64,000 bases of DNA from an uncultured Eubacterium sp. (GTDB lineage Bacteria; Bacillota; Clostridia; Lachnospirales; Lachnospiraceae): the NCBI GenBank assembly GCA_947178105.1, contig CAMWXD010000006.1, forward strand, positions 37,318-101,317. The letters are read 5' to 3'. Shown here piece by piece: positions 17,058 to 26,133 of this stretch (the stretch's first letter is position 1; every line of letters begins with the position of its first letter). The translations under genes were made by a program, and so were the position numbers. The notes under the pieces were generated by a model that saw only the letters and a list, made by a program, of their open reading frames with translations, was not told where the DNA came from and did no database searches.

Positions 17058-17614
17058 GCTTTTTCCATCTTAAACGAATAGCTGTCCCCTTCCGTAACCT
17101 GGGTAGCATCGACGCCTGTCTGCGCATATTCCTCATTGATATAAAATGCCCAGTACATCCCGTCTTTATCATAATCAGCCGTGATTCCATTCACCGTCTT
17201 TACATAAAGCCCGTACTCACTTTCATCGCCTTCAATCAGCCCAAGCGCAGACAACGCGTCTCCAACCGTTTCTTCGTCCGTATGGATTTCAAACTGTGTC
17301 TGTACTCCTTCTTTATCCACAACCGTAAAAGAAAAAACCTTGCTGCCTTCCCCGAGCACACCGCCGTCTGCACTGGCATCCGATCCGGCTGCGTCAGCGT
17401 TTGCTTCCGCGTCTGTCCCGGTTCCGTCAGCGTTTGCTTCCGTATTGCCATCCGGCGCATCTGCATCCGTCTGGACATTCGCTTGTGTTCCGCCCGCAGC
17501 GGAATCTTCTTTTTGAGTACTGCCATTACAGCCAGTTGTAAACAGTGCCATAACCACAATCAGCACGATACAAAGGATGCATGACGAAAATTGTTTCCTG
17601 CATTTTTTTTGCAT
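17054..17614 (-). CDS. DUF4430 (transcobalamin-like) lipoprotein
   Basis: 186 residues: lipoprotein signal peptide with lipobox FTTGC (Cys29), a low-complexity Asn/Asp/Ala-rich linker (about 30-90), then a DUF4430 domain (about 95-186: FSFTVVDKEGVQTQFEIHTDE, VGDALSALGLIEG, DKDGMYWAFYINEEYAQTGVD). DUF4430 resembles the C-terminal domain of transcobalamins. It is predicted to sit on the outer face of the membrane and hand substrate to the S-component encoded by the overlapping next gene. Expression is likely controlled by the cobalamin riboswitch upstream. Confidence 0.88.
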   Translation of the reverse strand: MQKKCRKQFSSCILCIVLIVVMALFTTGCNGSTQKEDSAAGGTQANVQTDADAPDGNTEANADGTGTDAEANADAAGSDASADGGVLGEGSKVFSFTVVDKEGVQTQFEIHTDEETVGDALSALGLIEGDESEYGLYVKTVNGITADYDKDGMYWAFYINEEYAQTGVDATQVTEGDSYSFKMEKA

Positions 17615-17687
17615 ATTTTAAATCTCCTTTGTCTTTATTTCCCCTGTCTGCCGGCGCCCGCGGCTTTTTAAGAGGACTGGATCACCT

Positions 17688-17909
17688 GGATATTCCGGCT
17701 TGGCACTTTCCCGCAGACCAGCCTTCTCAGATCTCTCCAATGGCTTTTCTCCCAGACTGTGGCATTTTGCCAGGCTGTCCTGTTTTAGCAGGCACCATAG
17801 CTGTCTGTCCAGATCCGCAGTATGTGATTGCTTATTTTGTGCCTTACGGCGACGGGCTCGCACAGGCATCACACCTGTTTCCCCAGATCATCCGGTATCT
17901 ATCTTATCC
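17688..17909 (-). promoter_or_regulatory. Cobalamin (B12) riboswitch
   Basis: Read on the minus strand: GGGGAAACAGGTGTGATGCC, then GCCCGTCGCCGTAA, then a central AATGCCACAGTCTGGGAG segment, and a B12-box-like GCCAAGCCGGAATATCC at the 3' side. GGATA (17905-17909) and TATCC (17688-17692) can close the P1 stem. These blocks match the conserved core of Firmicute cobalamin riboswitches in order and spacing. It lies 73 nt upstream of the DUF4430 gene. A GC-rich GCCGCGGGCGCCGGC element follows but without a U-tract, so the read-out mechanism is uncertain. Confidence 0.85.
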
Positions 17910-18028
17910 TTTTGTATCTGTTCCGTCAACTGAAAATTTCAAGCTGTTTATATCTTTTGCTCTGACAAACCGCACCAAACGACCCTGTCTTGAATTTCTT
18001 GCATTTAGTAAATCAATTTAAGAAACAT

Positions 18029-18361
18029 TTATCGTGAAAGATTCTCAAAATCCTGTAAGTCGTGGTACACTGCGTCTACATAAACGATACTATCCTCTAT
18101 CCGGTAAAGCATAAAATACCTGTGATGTTTAAAGTGGATTGTCCGGTAGCCAAGGCTGCGCAGTTTAGCGTCATCGCACAGTTTTAAGCTTCCTGCTATG
18201 CGTGAAAGCCTTTGTTTGGTATCTTTCATGTCAGACTTCATACTTTGCGCTGCCTGGTCATTTCCTAACTCCTGCTTTAGATACCGCAAGATCTGCGTAA
18301 GCTGTGCCTTGGCATCGTGTGTTATGACTACTTTATATTCCGAGTTCAAGGCAGATTTCAT
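18029..18361 (-). CDS. RelE/ParE-type toxin
   Basis: 110 residues. RelE/ParE fold features: YKVVITHDAKAQLTQILRYLKQ at the N-terminus, LRSLGYRTIHFKHHRYFMLYRIED and VYVDAVYHDLQDFENL at the end. Such toxins cleave ribosome-bound mRNA (RelE) or poison gyrase (ParE); the two cannot be told apart here. ATG at 18361 follows GGGGGAAGCAGTTG within the end of the upstream antitoxin gene, with which it overlaps by 29 bp. Pairing and order (antitoxin first) are standard for type II modules. Confidence 0.88.
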   Translation of the reverse strand: MKSALNSEYKVVITHDAKAQLTQILRYLKQELGNDQAAQSMKSDMKDTKQRLSRIAGSLKLCDDAKLRSLGYRTIHFKHHRYFMLYRIEDSIVYVDAVYHDLQDFENLSR

Positions 18362-18572
18362 CAACTGCTTCCCCCATCTCCTGGTATTCTCCTGCTGTAG
18401 CCTGTTTTCTGGAATTTTCCAGATCTTTATATATCTCTTGCCTGCTCTTTAACGGGAACGGACAAACAGCACGCCTACTGTTGAATAATTTCAATGTAAG
18501 GCTCTGTATTTCAAGCAAATCAGACTCTGGCAATGTCCTCATCATTGCAACTGTATTCTCCAGAGTACTCAT
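18333..18572 (-). CDS. Antitoxin of RelE/ParE-type module
   Basis: 79 residues, starting MSTLENTVAMMRTLPESDLLEIQSL and ending in an acidic segment (GEAVDEICLELGI). The N-terminal part resembles short antitoxins with a DNA-binding/dimer segment and the C-terminal part (RQEIYKDLENSRKQATAGEYQEM) is the likely toxin-wrapping helix. No exact family recognised; the assignment rests on position upstream of and overlapping the toxin gene. RBS GGAGGAGTGTC precedes the ATG. Confidence 0.8.
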   Translation of the reverse strand: MSTLENTVAMMRTLPESDLLEIQSLTLKLFNSRRAVCPFPLKSRQEIYKDLENSRKQATAGEYQEMGEAVDEICLELGI

Positions 18573-18654
18573 GACACTCCTCCTTATTTATCAATTATAT
18601 CTTAATCATTATTGTATTTTGGTCTATTATATCATTTTTCCTTCTATAAGTAGA

Positions 18655-18690
18655 AAGAAAAAAGTCCGTGAACCTGATACGCCCACGGAC
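18655..18690 (-). terminator. Terminator after tRNA-Leu
   Basis: GTCCGTG (18684-18690 on minus) pairs with CACGGAC (18664-18670), followed by TTTTTT on the minus strand. Confidence 0.8.
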
Positions 18691-18700
18691 AACTCTCTAT

Positions 18701-18781
18701 GCGGAATGAGGGACTTGAACCCTCACGCCTCTCAGCACAAGAACCTAAATCTTGCATGTCTGCCAATTCCATCAATTCCGC
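18701..18781 (-). tRNA. tRNA-Leu (anticodon UAG)
   Basis: Acceptor GCGGAAT/ATTCCGC, long variable arm typical of tRNA-Leu, anticodon stem CAAGA/TCTTG around TTTAGGT (anticodon TAG), T-arm GAGGGTTCAAGTCCCTC. CCA is not encoded. Confidence 0.95.
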
Positions 18782-18793
18782 TTCACAAATGCT

Positions 18794-18822
18794 ATTATAA
18801 CGGAATTTGATGTCATTCGCAA
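18794..18822 (-). promoter_or_regulatory. tRNA-Leu promoter
   Basis: TTGCGA (18817-18822), 17-bp spacer, TATAAT (18794-18799), about 12 bp before the tRNA 5' end. Confidence 0.75.
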
Positions 18823-18866
18823 GCTATTTTACAAAAAATATGCAAAAAGTTTATCGCAAAAATAGG

Positions 18867-20051
18867 TTATTTGATTTTCACTGTCTTCACCGTACTCCAC
18901 GCGCTGTAATAAGTAGCCGCTCCCGCTTTTTTATAACACCGGATACGGACATAATAGGTTTTCTTTCGTGTCAGCTTTGTAAATGCCTGGGACGTCTTTT
19001 TCACGGATTTCACGTTCTTTGTTACCTTCTGCTTCTTAAAATCAGCAGACCTCGCATACTGAATCTGATATCCGGTTGCTTGTTTATTCTGCTTCCATGT
19101 CACAAGCATCTTCGCTGCTGCTTTGCTGGCTGGAGCTGACAGCGCTGGAGCTGTCAGGCGGCGAATCTTTAATCCTTCTTTGTCATAAGCGCTGGCTTTT
19201 TTGCCGTTATACGCCTTTACGGTATAAGTATACGTCTTGCCGTTTTTGGACTTGACCGATTGATCTGTATAGCTTACCTTTGTCCTGCCGGTTACTTCCG
19301 CAATCCGCCTCCAGCGCCCGCTTGCCGTCTTACGGTATACATAATAACCCACTGCGTTTGATGATTCCGACCATTTAATAGTCACTCCTGAGGCTGTATT
19401 CTGCACTTTTAACAAACCCGGCATAAAGATCTCCTGTCCAGCCGCAGGCTCTTCGACTGGTGTCTCAGGCTCATCTGGATCTACCAGCGGGAACTCTGGA
19501 TCTTTTGGTTCCTGCGGCTGTTGTCCTCCCGGAGCCGGCAGTCCGGGATTATACACTCCCTGACTGCCGTTTTCCCCAAAAGAAATCTCCACAAGATTGG
19601 ACAGATTCAGATCTTCTACTGACGTCCCGCGCACGACCTTCACATCTTTGCACTGCACGATCCCGGCTAAAGCCAAACTGCCGTCTGCTTTTACCTGAAT
19701 ACTGCCGACGGTCAGAGTATCACCTGTAAACAACGCCTCTGTCCCGGCAATATAAAGATTTGTCTGACTGCGGTTCTGATCGTAATATGCCTCGTATACC
19801 TTTGCCCTGCCGGTTACCTGCTGGTCAAACTGAAAATCAGAAAATGCGCCAGTATCCAGGCTCAGGCTCAACTGCACGGAAGAAAGCAAATCATATTTTG
19901 CATTCGGCAGCTTTAATTTGACAATAAGCGTATTCCCCGACGTCTCCAATATCAGATCATCCTCTTCATTTCCGGCTGCAAACGCCTGGAGAGGCAGTAT
20001 TGTGAGCAGGAGGGAACACACGATGATAATTGCTGTGATCTTTTTTTTCAT
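18867..20051 (-). CDS. Secreted cohesin-like / fibronectin type III protein
   Basis: 394 residues. Signal peptide about 1-26 (hydrophobic core then LQAFAAG). Residues about 30-165 (LIVKLKLPNA...LSLSLDTGAFSDFQFD...GSIQVKADGSLALAG) look like a cohesin-type beta-sandwich. A Pro/Glu-rich linker (about 170-210) is followed by two fibronectin type III domains (TIKWSESSNAVGYYVYRK; VTWKQNKQATGYQIQYA). There is no LPXTG motif. It follows the dockerin-bearing M60 peptidase by 39 bp in the same operon, so the two could associate outside the cell by a cohesin-dockerin contact; this is inference. Confidence 0.78.
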   Translation of the reverse strand: MKKKITAIIIVCSLLLTILPLQAFAAGNEEDDLILETSGNTLIVKLKLPNAKYDLLSSVQLSLSLDTGAFSDFQFDQQVTGRAKVYEAYYDQNRSQTNLYIAGTEALFTGDTLTVGSIQVKADGSLALAGIVQCKDVKVVRGTSVEDLNLSNLVEISFGENGSQGVYNPGLPAPGGQQPQEPKDPEFPLVDPDEPETPVEEPAAGQEIFMPGLLKVQNTASGVTIKWSESSNAVGYYVYRKTASGRWRRIAEVTGRTKVSYTDQSVKSKNGKTYTYTVKAYNGKKASAYDKEGLKIRRLTAPALSAPASKAAAKMLVTWKQNKQATGYQIQYARSADFKKQKVTKNVKSVKKTSQAFTKLTRKKTYYVRIRCYKKAGAATYYSAWSTVKTVKIK

Positions 20052-20090
20052 TGATTGCTCCTTATATCCTTTTGAACCTTTTCCATCGTC

Positions 20091-23000
20091 TCAGTTTTGC
20101 GGCGGGTTTATATGAATCCGATCCAAATCGCTGATACTCTGCATCTGTTTTAGCTTTAACGGCAATGTGTCGCTGACATACCGCTGCCCTTCGAGTGTAA
20201 ACGGATCGTCTACACGATATAATTCCGCCCGGATTTCCTTTCCAGACAGCTCTTTGATTACGCTGTCAAGGTTCTGACCCGGTTCAATCCAATAGACCCA
20301 TGTACCTTCTGACACATCCTGTATCTTGCCCGTCTTTGGTACTTCCGCAAAAATAATCTGGCTTGCTGCACCATCGCCGTTTGTATCCGTACCAAGAATC
20401 CGTTTTCCATCCTTATGAAACAGGCTAACCACATTATAGGCAGGATTTCCTTTATAAGAACCGACAAACACCAAAGAGCCTTGCGGTATTTTCTGGTTAT
20501 TTCCATACGAAACGTCACTGTCCAGTATCCCAATCGCCGGCTGGTCCTGAAAAGTTCCTTCAAACTCCACATTATCTCCCGAAATGCCTCTGACATCCAG
20601 CTCCGCAATCGACACCGTTGTCTGGCCCGAGATTACAAGCTTGACTGCCGTCGTCTGATATTTCGCAATATTCTTTTCATCCTTTTCTTCTGCAAAGTAA
20701 ACGCCTTTTCCATCTGTGTCATCGTTTCCGGAAAAACTGCCGGCTTTCACCCATGCGCCATTCATATCGCGTACATATAGGTCATAACTGCCAATCGCAG
20801 CTCCCGTATACTGAAATCCGGTAACCGCATGTGACCGATTGAATTCCAGAATGATTTCCGCCTGGGCTCCTTCTACGTTTGCTGTAAAGGAGGTTCCTGA
20901 ATCATTGTCAATCATCTTGCCAAGCTCTTTTTCAAGCGCTCTTCTCGCAAGCTCTTTTTTCGCATCCACACCGCATGGCACATCTGCTTCGCCTTCATTG
21001 TAAATGCTGCCGTCTGCATCTTCATTTTGTTTTGCATCTGCCTGCGGCACCGAGATTTGATTTGTGCTGATTGTCCAGCCCGCTTTATCGATAAAATCTT
21101 CATGGCAGATCTTGATCGGCGCGAGCGTTTTCTCATCCACAATACACAAATACTTGTCAATCAGCCTTACCTTATAAGTAACGGCACGGTTATTGATCGT
21201 CGACACCGTGTCTGTAAATACCACTTCTTCTTTGCCATTGCCCATTTTAAAGCCGGCAAATTCTTCATCATAGGCTAAGCCGTTGCTCTTATCCTCTGAT
21301 ACTGTGCACCGTACAATCTCATATCCAAGCACGTCGCCTGCCGTTGCAATTCCTGGTGCTGACAGGCGGATCTCGACCTGATTGCTTGTCTTATCACTGT
21401 TTTTATAATTTCTGCTTGCCGCCAAAGCGTTACTGTTTGCTCCTGAGCCTGTACCGCCGTTTGTCAGACGATAAGCACGCGCTTCGTCATTCGCATAATA
21501 AATCGCCCGTTCTTCTTTCTCAAACTGCTCTGCATACTTGATCGTTCCTTCATCCGGCGTCATACCCCACCGTTCAAAAAACTCCAACAGATCTTTCTTT
21601 GCCGCCGCACAAGCAAGCCGCATCAGGTTCTGGTCGGTATCTCCTGGAAGTGTCAGTGCCACACCGCCTGGCTTTGGCGCCCGATCCGGCTTTCTTGCAT
21701 AGGAATCCACCCTTGCAAAGAACAAGCGATCCAACTGCGTCTGATGGTCGTCGTATGTCTTATAGTTATATCCGTCGTCATATGCCAGATGCAACTGCCA
21801 GTACATACCGAGCTGTGTAAATACATTGGATGCACGTCCTTTTGTATTGGAAGTCACCTTTCCAAACACCGTGTTCGCAGGATTTTCTTCATTATAATAT
21901 ACAAAACGCACACTGCTGTTTGTTTCTTTTGCCTGTGCAAGCACAGAGAAATAATTATTTGTAATCTCTGCAATCGAATAAGCGCCCTGGTTGATGCAGT
22001 GCCCGATCTCATGGGCAATGCCCCAGCCAAAATACTGTCCGCTGACCCAACGCCCGTTTTCATCCTTCTGCACCGGCTTTCCACTTACCATACCAGCCGT
22101 TGAGCCATATTCGATTCCGATATGGTTGCCGGACGCATACATAAACGCTCCCGCAAACATCCGCTGGTAACGGATATTCTGATGCCCTTTTGGAATCTGG
22201 TCGATTGCTTCCTTTGCATTTTTGTTCAGCCCCTTATGCTGATAAAACAGATACATCATCTCTTCCATTGCGTTCATGGACTGTGAAAGCGTCTCTGCAT
22301 TGCTTTTGCTTCCGCTCAGTACCTGTGCCGCAGGCAGCGACAGCATCATGGTATCCAGCAGGATATCGGTTGCCCCAAGAATACAATTCTTTTCATCATA
22401 TGCTTTGTGTACATTCAGGTTTGCTGACGCCTCATGTACTTCACGGTGTTTTGCCTGCATCTGGCTGACATAGCTTCCCAGATCAGCCAGATATTTGCTG
22501 ATCCGCGCCATCCGCTCTGTCTGATCCGTTACCTGATACAGATCCAGCACCGGTACTTCCACGCCGCCGCTGACACGCACTGCATATTCATCCTCAGCGC
22601 CGCCGCTGCCGGTATACTGTACGTACAGCGCGCCGCCCAGTTCAAAGTCTCCTGACCAGATCTTTGGAATCACGATGTCGTTTCTTCCTATTTTAAGAGT
22701 CTTGACTACCTGGGACATAGAAGCTGCTTCCGCATGATACTGGGTTGCGACAAGCTGCAAGCTCGTGTTATCTCCGGTACGCTTGTAGCCATGCCCTACA
22801 TACACGGTAATTTGTTCTCCGGCAGCGGCTGTGATCCCAAGCGGCTGCCATGCATTCAGCCCGCCGAATCCGCGCCCTACGTCCTTTGTCGTAATGCCGC
22901 TGTGAATATGTACAGGTGTGTTCAGCTTAGAATCCAAAATATCCTCCGCGGTCTTTAACTCCCGCTCCAAAAGATCCCGGTCTGGATGGTACTCGCCGCT

Positions 23001-25355
23001 TTCTGCTTCTTTTGTATTGATGCGCACCCGCAGCGCATCGATCGTATCATGCGTCACATCGCTTCTTAATACAGTGTGCAGGTCATCCGTATAAAGCCCC
23101 ATAATATCGTCCTCTACTGGGTCATACTCATAAAAATACATTTCAGCAACCGTAATCGTACCTGAAGCTACGCTGCGTGCAAGCCCGATCTGGATTTTTT
23201 TTGCAGTAACCGCACGGTCAAAACGGAGCATATAATACACTCTTCCTTCGGCATCCGTTTTTCTTAGGACAGCAATATTGCCGTTTCCCAAAGTATGCGG
23301 CTGATTGTCCGCGTCCCAATACTGGATCTTTGCGTAACCATAACTGGTATCCTGGTCAATCGGCTCCTGCAAAGCGATCATCTTGATTTGATACGCCTGG
23401 TCAAATTCATAAATCAGCCCGCGTCCGCCCAGGCTGTTATAACCGCCGCCGTCCCAGGTTGCCATCTCATAATAGGAGTTTGCGTTGTTGTCCACGCTTC
23501 CCCAGGCTGTCCCTGCCTCGGTATCCTTCGGGCTGCTCTTCATCCCGCCGCTTCCTGTTGCAGCATGAACAATCTTCGGGCTGACAGCGCCGTTTTCCGC
23601 CTTATTGATTAGCCTATAGCGCGGCACCTTTGCCAGATCCATATCCTTTGTCATCGCTGCGGCAGTCAGTGAAGGCGCGCCTTCCCCGAGTTCATTGACG
23701 CCTGTGACATAAAATAAATATTTTGTCAGGTTTTCCAGATTTTCTACAGTATAAAAATTGTCCGAAATACCTTCGATCTTCGTATACTCTGCCGCATTTT
23801 CTTTCTTATAGTACAAATTATACGTTACCGTATTTTTCATCATCTTCCAAGATACTCTTACTGCCTGATATTGTCCGGCTGCTTTTACATAATCCGGCGC
23901 ATCCGGTTTTTTCGTTGGCTTTGGCTCTGCGCTCACTTCCGCGCTGTAGCCGCTGCGCCACATACCGTTTACAGAACGCACTTTCGCCTTATATTTTTTG
24001 TAGTTTTCAATCTTTGTACGATCATCCAGCGAAGAAACCGTCAAAGTCGTGCCTGTTACCTGCCTGACGTATTCCTTTTTTTCTGCTCCTGCTTGATCGG
24101 TATCTTCCCATACGCATACTTCATATCCGGTAACATTGTCGCACTTACTCCAGCTCAACGTAAAAGAAGCACTGCCGTTTTCCGCCTTCACATTTGCCGG
24201 AATGTCTGCCGCTGGTTCCGGGATACGGCTTGCCATATCGTCGAGGAACGTGACCTTGGAGATTTCAGCCAGGCTGTTCTTATCCTTTTCCATCCCGGTC
24301 ACGCGAAATGTTACTTTTTTGACCGCAACCTGTTTGCCAAGTTGAATGCAGATCGTGCCGTTAGCATCTTTTGCCGCGGTTACACTGCCCTTGTCCAGAC
24401 TGCGAAGCCCGGTATTCGGAACGTTCAATGTCATGATATTGCCATCCGCCTCAGTAATCTCAACCTCCGCCGTACTGACCGGATACTCTGTACCTGTCTC
24501 AAATACCATGCCTTCCATCTGGCTGTTATCAAATGCAAAGTCTACGGAAACCGGATTCTGCGGCGATATCGGCAGTCCATTTGACGCAGATAGCTGCACT
24601 CCCATACCTCTGTTATTAAACAGGTCTTCTATGCTTCCTTTATTCGTTTTTGTGTTACTGCCAGTTGCCGCCTTCACTTTAGAAGAAGGAATGCTGGCCT
24701 CCACCGAAGATTCGACCGGCGCAGCCTGATAGCTCTTCGTAAAATACTCCAGATCCGCAAGATCCACCTTGCCGTCCCGGTTCAGGTCAGCCCGCTTTGA
24801 TTCTTCATCCAGATTTTGCTCCGGCGTTTCCGTTTCTGCTTCTTGGTTTTGTGTTGACGCCGCAATGCTGCCTGACTCATCCAAAATATCGGTGATAAGC
24901 TTTTTGTCTTCAACATCGATCTGTCCATCCCCGTTGACATCGCCAATCCGAAGCACGCCCGGATGCGCCTGTGTCTGCGCGGCGCCTAAGTCAATATCCC
25001 CTGTCATCAGCTTTACGCCATAAGCCTTGTCTCCCACCTGGATTTTCTGCTCATAACGTGCAAATCCGTCCGCCTGTACCGTCAGGGTATATGTTCCCTG
25101 CTCTAAATTTTCATAAACTGTCCCTGTTTTAGACGGCAGGAGTTCACCTGTATCCTTTTCCAGATTCAATATTCTTTCGTCTTTTCCACTCAGTGATACG
25201 GTAAAGTCCACATCATCTTCCAGCCGCAGCGCTGAAATAATCGTTACGTTTACCTGCCCTGGCGGCGCTGATGCCGCACCCTTTGCAATCATTGCCTGCT
25301 GGCTGGATAAAAACACCAGAATCACCGCAAGCAGGCTTGAAATGTACCGCTTCAT
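20091..25355 (-). CDS. Secreted M60-family metallopeptidase with dockerin repeats (mucinase-like)
   Basis: 1754 residues from ATG 25355, chosen for the AAAGGAGA before it and the signal peptide (about 1-28). Order: beta-sandwich 33-118; dockerin type I with two Ca-binding repeats, GDVNGDGQIDVEDKKLITD (138-156) and ADLNRDGKVDLADLEYF (189-205); a cohesin/CBM-like region (about 250-380); two FN3 domains (about 390-600); an F5/8-type C-like region (about 610-750); the M60/enhancin peptidase with the zinc motif HEIGH (1115-1119) and Glu1130 as the probable third ligand; then FN3-like and discoidin-like C-terminal domains. M60 enzymes cleave mucin-type glycoproteins. Length far exceeds the catalytic core, as in host-glycan-targeting secreted enzymes. 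Confidence 0.87.
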   Translation of the reverse strand: MKRYISSLLAVILVFLSSQQAMIAKGAASAPPGQVNVTIISALRLEDDVDFTVSLSGKDERILNLEKDTGELLPSKTGTVYENLEQGTYTLTVQADGFARYEQKIQVGDKAYGVKLMTGDIDLGAAQTQAHPGVLRIGDVNGDGQIDVEDKKLITDILDESGSIAASTQNQEAETETPEQNLDEESKRADLNRDGKVDLADLEYFTKSYQAAPVESSVEASIPSSKVKAATGSNTKTNKGSIEDLFNNRGMGVQLSASNGLPISPQNPVSVDFAFDNSQMEGMVFETGTEYPVSTAEVEITEADGNIMTLNVPNTGLRSLDKGSVTAAKDANGTICIQLGKQVAVKKVTFRVTGMEKDKNSLAEISKVTFLDDMASRIPEPAADIPANVKAENGSASFTLSWSKCDNVTGYEVCVWEDTDQAGAEKKEYVRQVTGTTLTVSSLDDRTKIENYKKYKAKVRSVNGMWRSGYSAEVSAEPKPTKKPDAPDYVKAAGQYQAVRVSWKMMKNTVTYNLYYKKENAAEYTKIEGISDNFYTVENLENLTKYLFYVTGVNELGEGAPSLTAAAMTKDMDLAKVPRYRLINKAENGAVSPKIVHAATGSGGMKSSPKDTEAGTAWGSVDNNANSYYEMATWDGGGYNSLGGRGLIYEFDQAYQIKMIALQEPIDQDTSYGYAKIQYWDADNQPHTLGNGNIAVLRKTDAEGRVYYMLRFDRAVTAKKIQIGLARSVASGTITVAEMYFYEYDPVEDDIMGLYTDDLHTVLRSDVTHDTIDALRVRINTKEAESGEYHPDRDLLERELKTAEDILDSKLNTPVHIHSGITTKDVGRGFGGLNAWQPLGITAAAGEQITVYVGHGYKRTGDNTSLQLVATQYHAEAASMSQVVKTLKIGRNDIVIPKIWSGDFELGGALYVQYTGSGGAEDEYAVRVSGGVEVPVLDLYQVTDQTERMARISKYLADLGSYVSQMQAKHREVHEASANLNVHKAYDEKNCILGATDILLDTMMLSLPAAQVLSGSKSNAETLSQSMNAMEEMMYLFYQHKGLNKNAKEAIDQIPKGHQNIRYQRMFAGAFMYASGNHIGIEYGSTAGMVSGKPVQKDENGRWVSGQYFGWGIAHEIGHCINQGAYSIAEITNNYFSVLAQAKETNSSVRFVYYNEENPANTVFGKVTSNTKGRASNVFTQLGMYWQLHLAYDDGYNYKTYDDHQTQLDRLFFARVDSYARKPDRAPKPGGVALTLPGDTDQNLMRLACAAAKKDLLEFFERWGMTPDEGTIKYAEQFEKEERAIYYANDEARAYRLTNGGTGSGANSNALAASRNYKNSDKTSNQVEIRLSAPGIATAGDVLGYEIVRCTVSEDKSNGLAYDEEFAGFKMGNGKEEVVFTDTVSTINNRAVTYKVRLIDKYLCIVDEKTLAPIKICHEDFIDKAGWTISTNQISVPQADAKQNEDADGSIYNEGEADVPCGVDAKKELARRALEKELGKMIDNDSGTSFTANVEGAQAEIILEFNRSHAVTGFQYTGAAIGSYDLYVRDMNGAWVKAGSFSGNDDTDGKGVYFAEEKDEKNIAKYQTTAVKLVISGQTTVSIAELDVRGISGDNVEFEGTFQDQPAIGILDSDVSYGNNQKIPQGSLVFVGSYKGNPAYNVVSLFHKDGKRILGTDTNGDGAASQIIFAEVPKTGKIQDVSEGTWVYWIEPGQNLDSVIKELSGKEIRAELYRVDDPFTLEGQRYVSDTLPLKLKQMQSISDLDRIHINPPQN

Positions 25356-25635
25356 ATATTTCTCCTTTCTAAAAATAACACCTGCTATGTAACACAGTAT
25401 CTTATCGGTAAAGATTGCCCCTATTGTATCCTCTTTGGGAAATGTTGACAATACTGGAAATCTCACAACGCTGATTTTGGAACTTCTTTCTATTTACACA
25501 TGCCATGTAAAATCAAAGAAATTTTTAGGAATCTTGCAAACACAATCTGTTTCTGTGATATAAAAAATCACTGTAAACGCCCATTTCAGGGGCTTTACAG
25601 CGATTTTTAGCTCCAACTATTTTAATATATGTCAT
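25356..25635. other. Intergenic region with bidirectional terminator
   Basis: The M60 promoter must lie here. TTGACA on the minus strand is not in a convincing pair. The strong hairpin at 25563-25608 is described separately; nothing else seen. Confidence 0.5.
25563..25608. terminator. Bidirectional terminator
   Basis: AAAAATC.CTGTAAA.GCCC pairs with GGGGC.TTTACAG.GATTTTT. It follows the ybaK-like gene on the minus strand. Confidence 0.8.
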
Positions 25636-26115
25636 TTACTGCCCACAAAGATCTGCTGTCACAAACGCTATCGCCTTCTCCAATTCTCGCAAAGACACCT
25701 CTACCTGGCAGCCGATCTTCCCTCCGCTGACCATAATCGTTTCCTGCTGCAGGCTGCTTTCATCAATGACCGTTGGAAATACCTTCTTCATCCCGACCGG
25801 GGAACAGCCGCCATGTACATACCCAGTCAGCGGCAACAGTTCTTTCTCCTTTATCATTTCGATCTTTTTTTCTCCGACCGCTTCCGCCGCTTTTTTCAAA
25901 TTCAGCTCTTGCGTCACCGGGACTACAAACACATAGTGCCCGCCCGATTTTCCAACTGTCACAAGCGTCTTAAATACCTGCTCTGGATTCTGTCCCAAAA
26001 CTGTGGCTACCTCACGCCCTGCAACTGCCCCGGCAGCCGTATAAAAATGGCTTGTATAAGTTATTTTATGCTTGTCAAACAGGCGCATAACATTGGTTTT
26101 CTCGTTTTTTTTCAT
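25636..26115 (-). CDS. ybaK: YbaK/EbsC family aminoacyl-tRNA deacylase
   Basis: 159 residues, full length for YbaK. Hallmarks: VFKTLVTVGKSGGHYVFVVPV, LNLKKAAEAVGEKKIEM, LTGYVHGGCSPVGMKK and a Gly-rich end IMVSGGKIGCQVEVS. It hydrolyses mischarged Cys-tRNA(Pro), acting as a free-standing editing factor in the cytosol. It follows the signal peptidase pair by 18 bp and may share their transcript, then ends at a strong terminator. Confidence 0.93.
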   Translation of the reverse strand: MKKNEKTNVMRLFDKHKITYTSHFYTAAGAVAGREVATVLGQNPEQVFKTLVTVGKSGGHYVFVVPVTQELNLKKAAEAVGEKKIEMIKEKELLPLTGYVHGGCSPVGMKKVFPTVIDESSLQQETIMVSGGKIGCQVEVSLRELEKAIAFVTADLCGQ

Positions 26116-26133
26116 AACTGCACACCTGGTTTC

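Noticed and set aside
23871..24584. 237-codon plus-strand frame opposite the M60 gene
   Set aside because: It lies wholly antisense to a well-supported coding region with clear domains, with no RBS.
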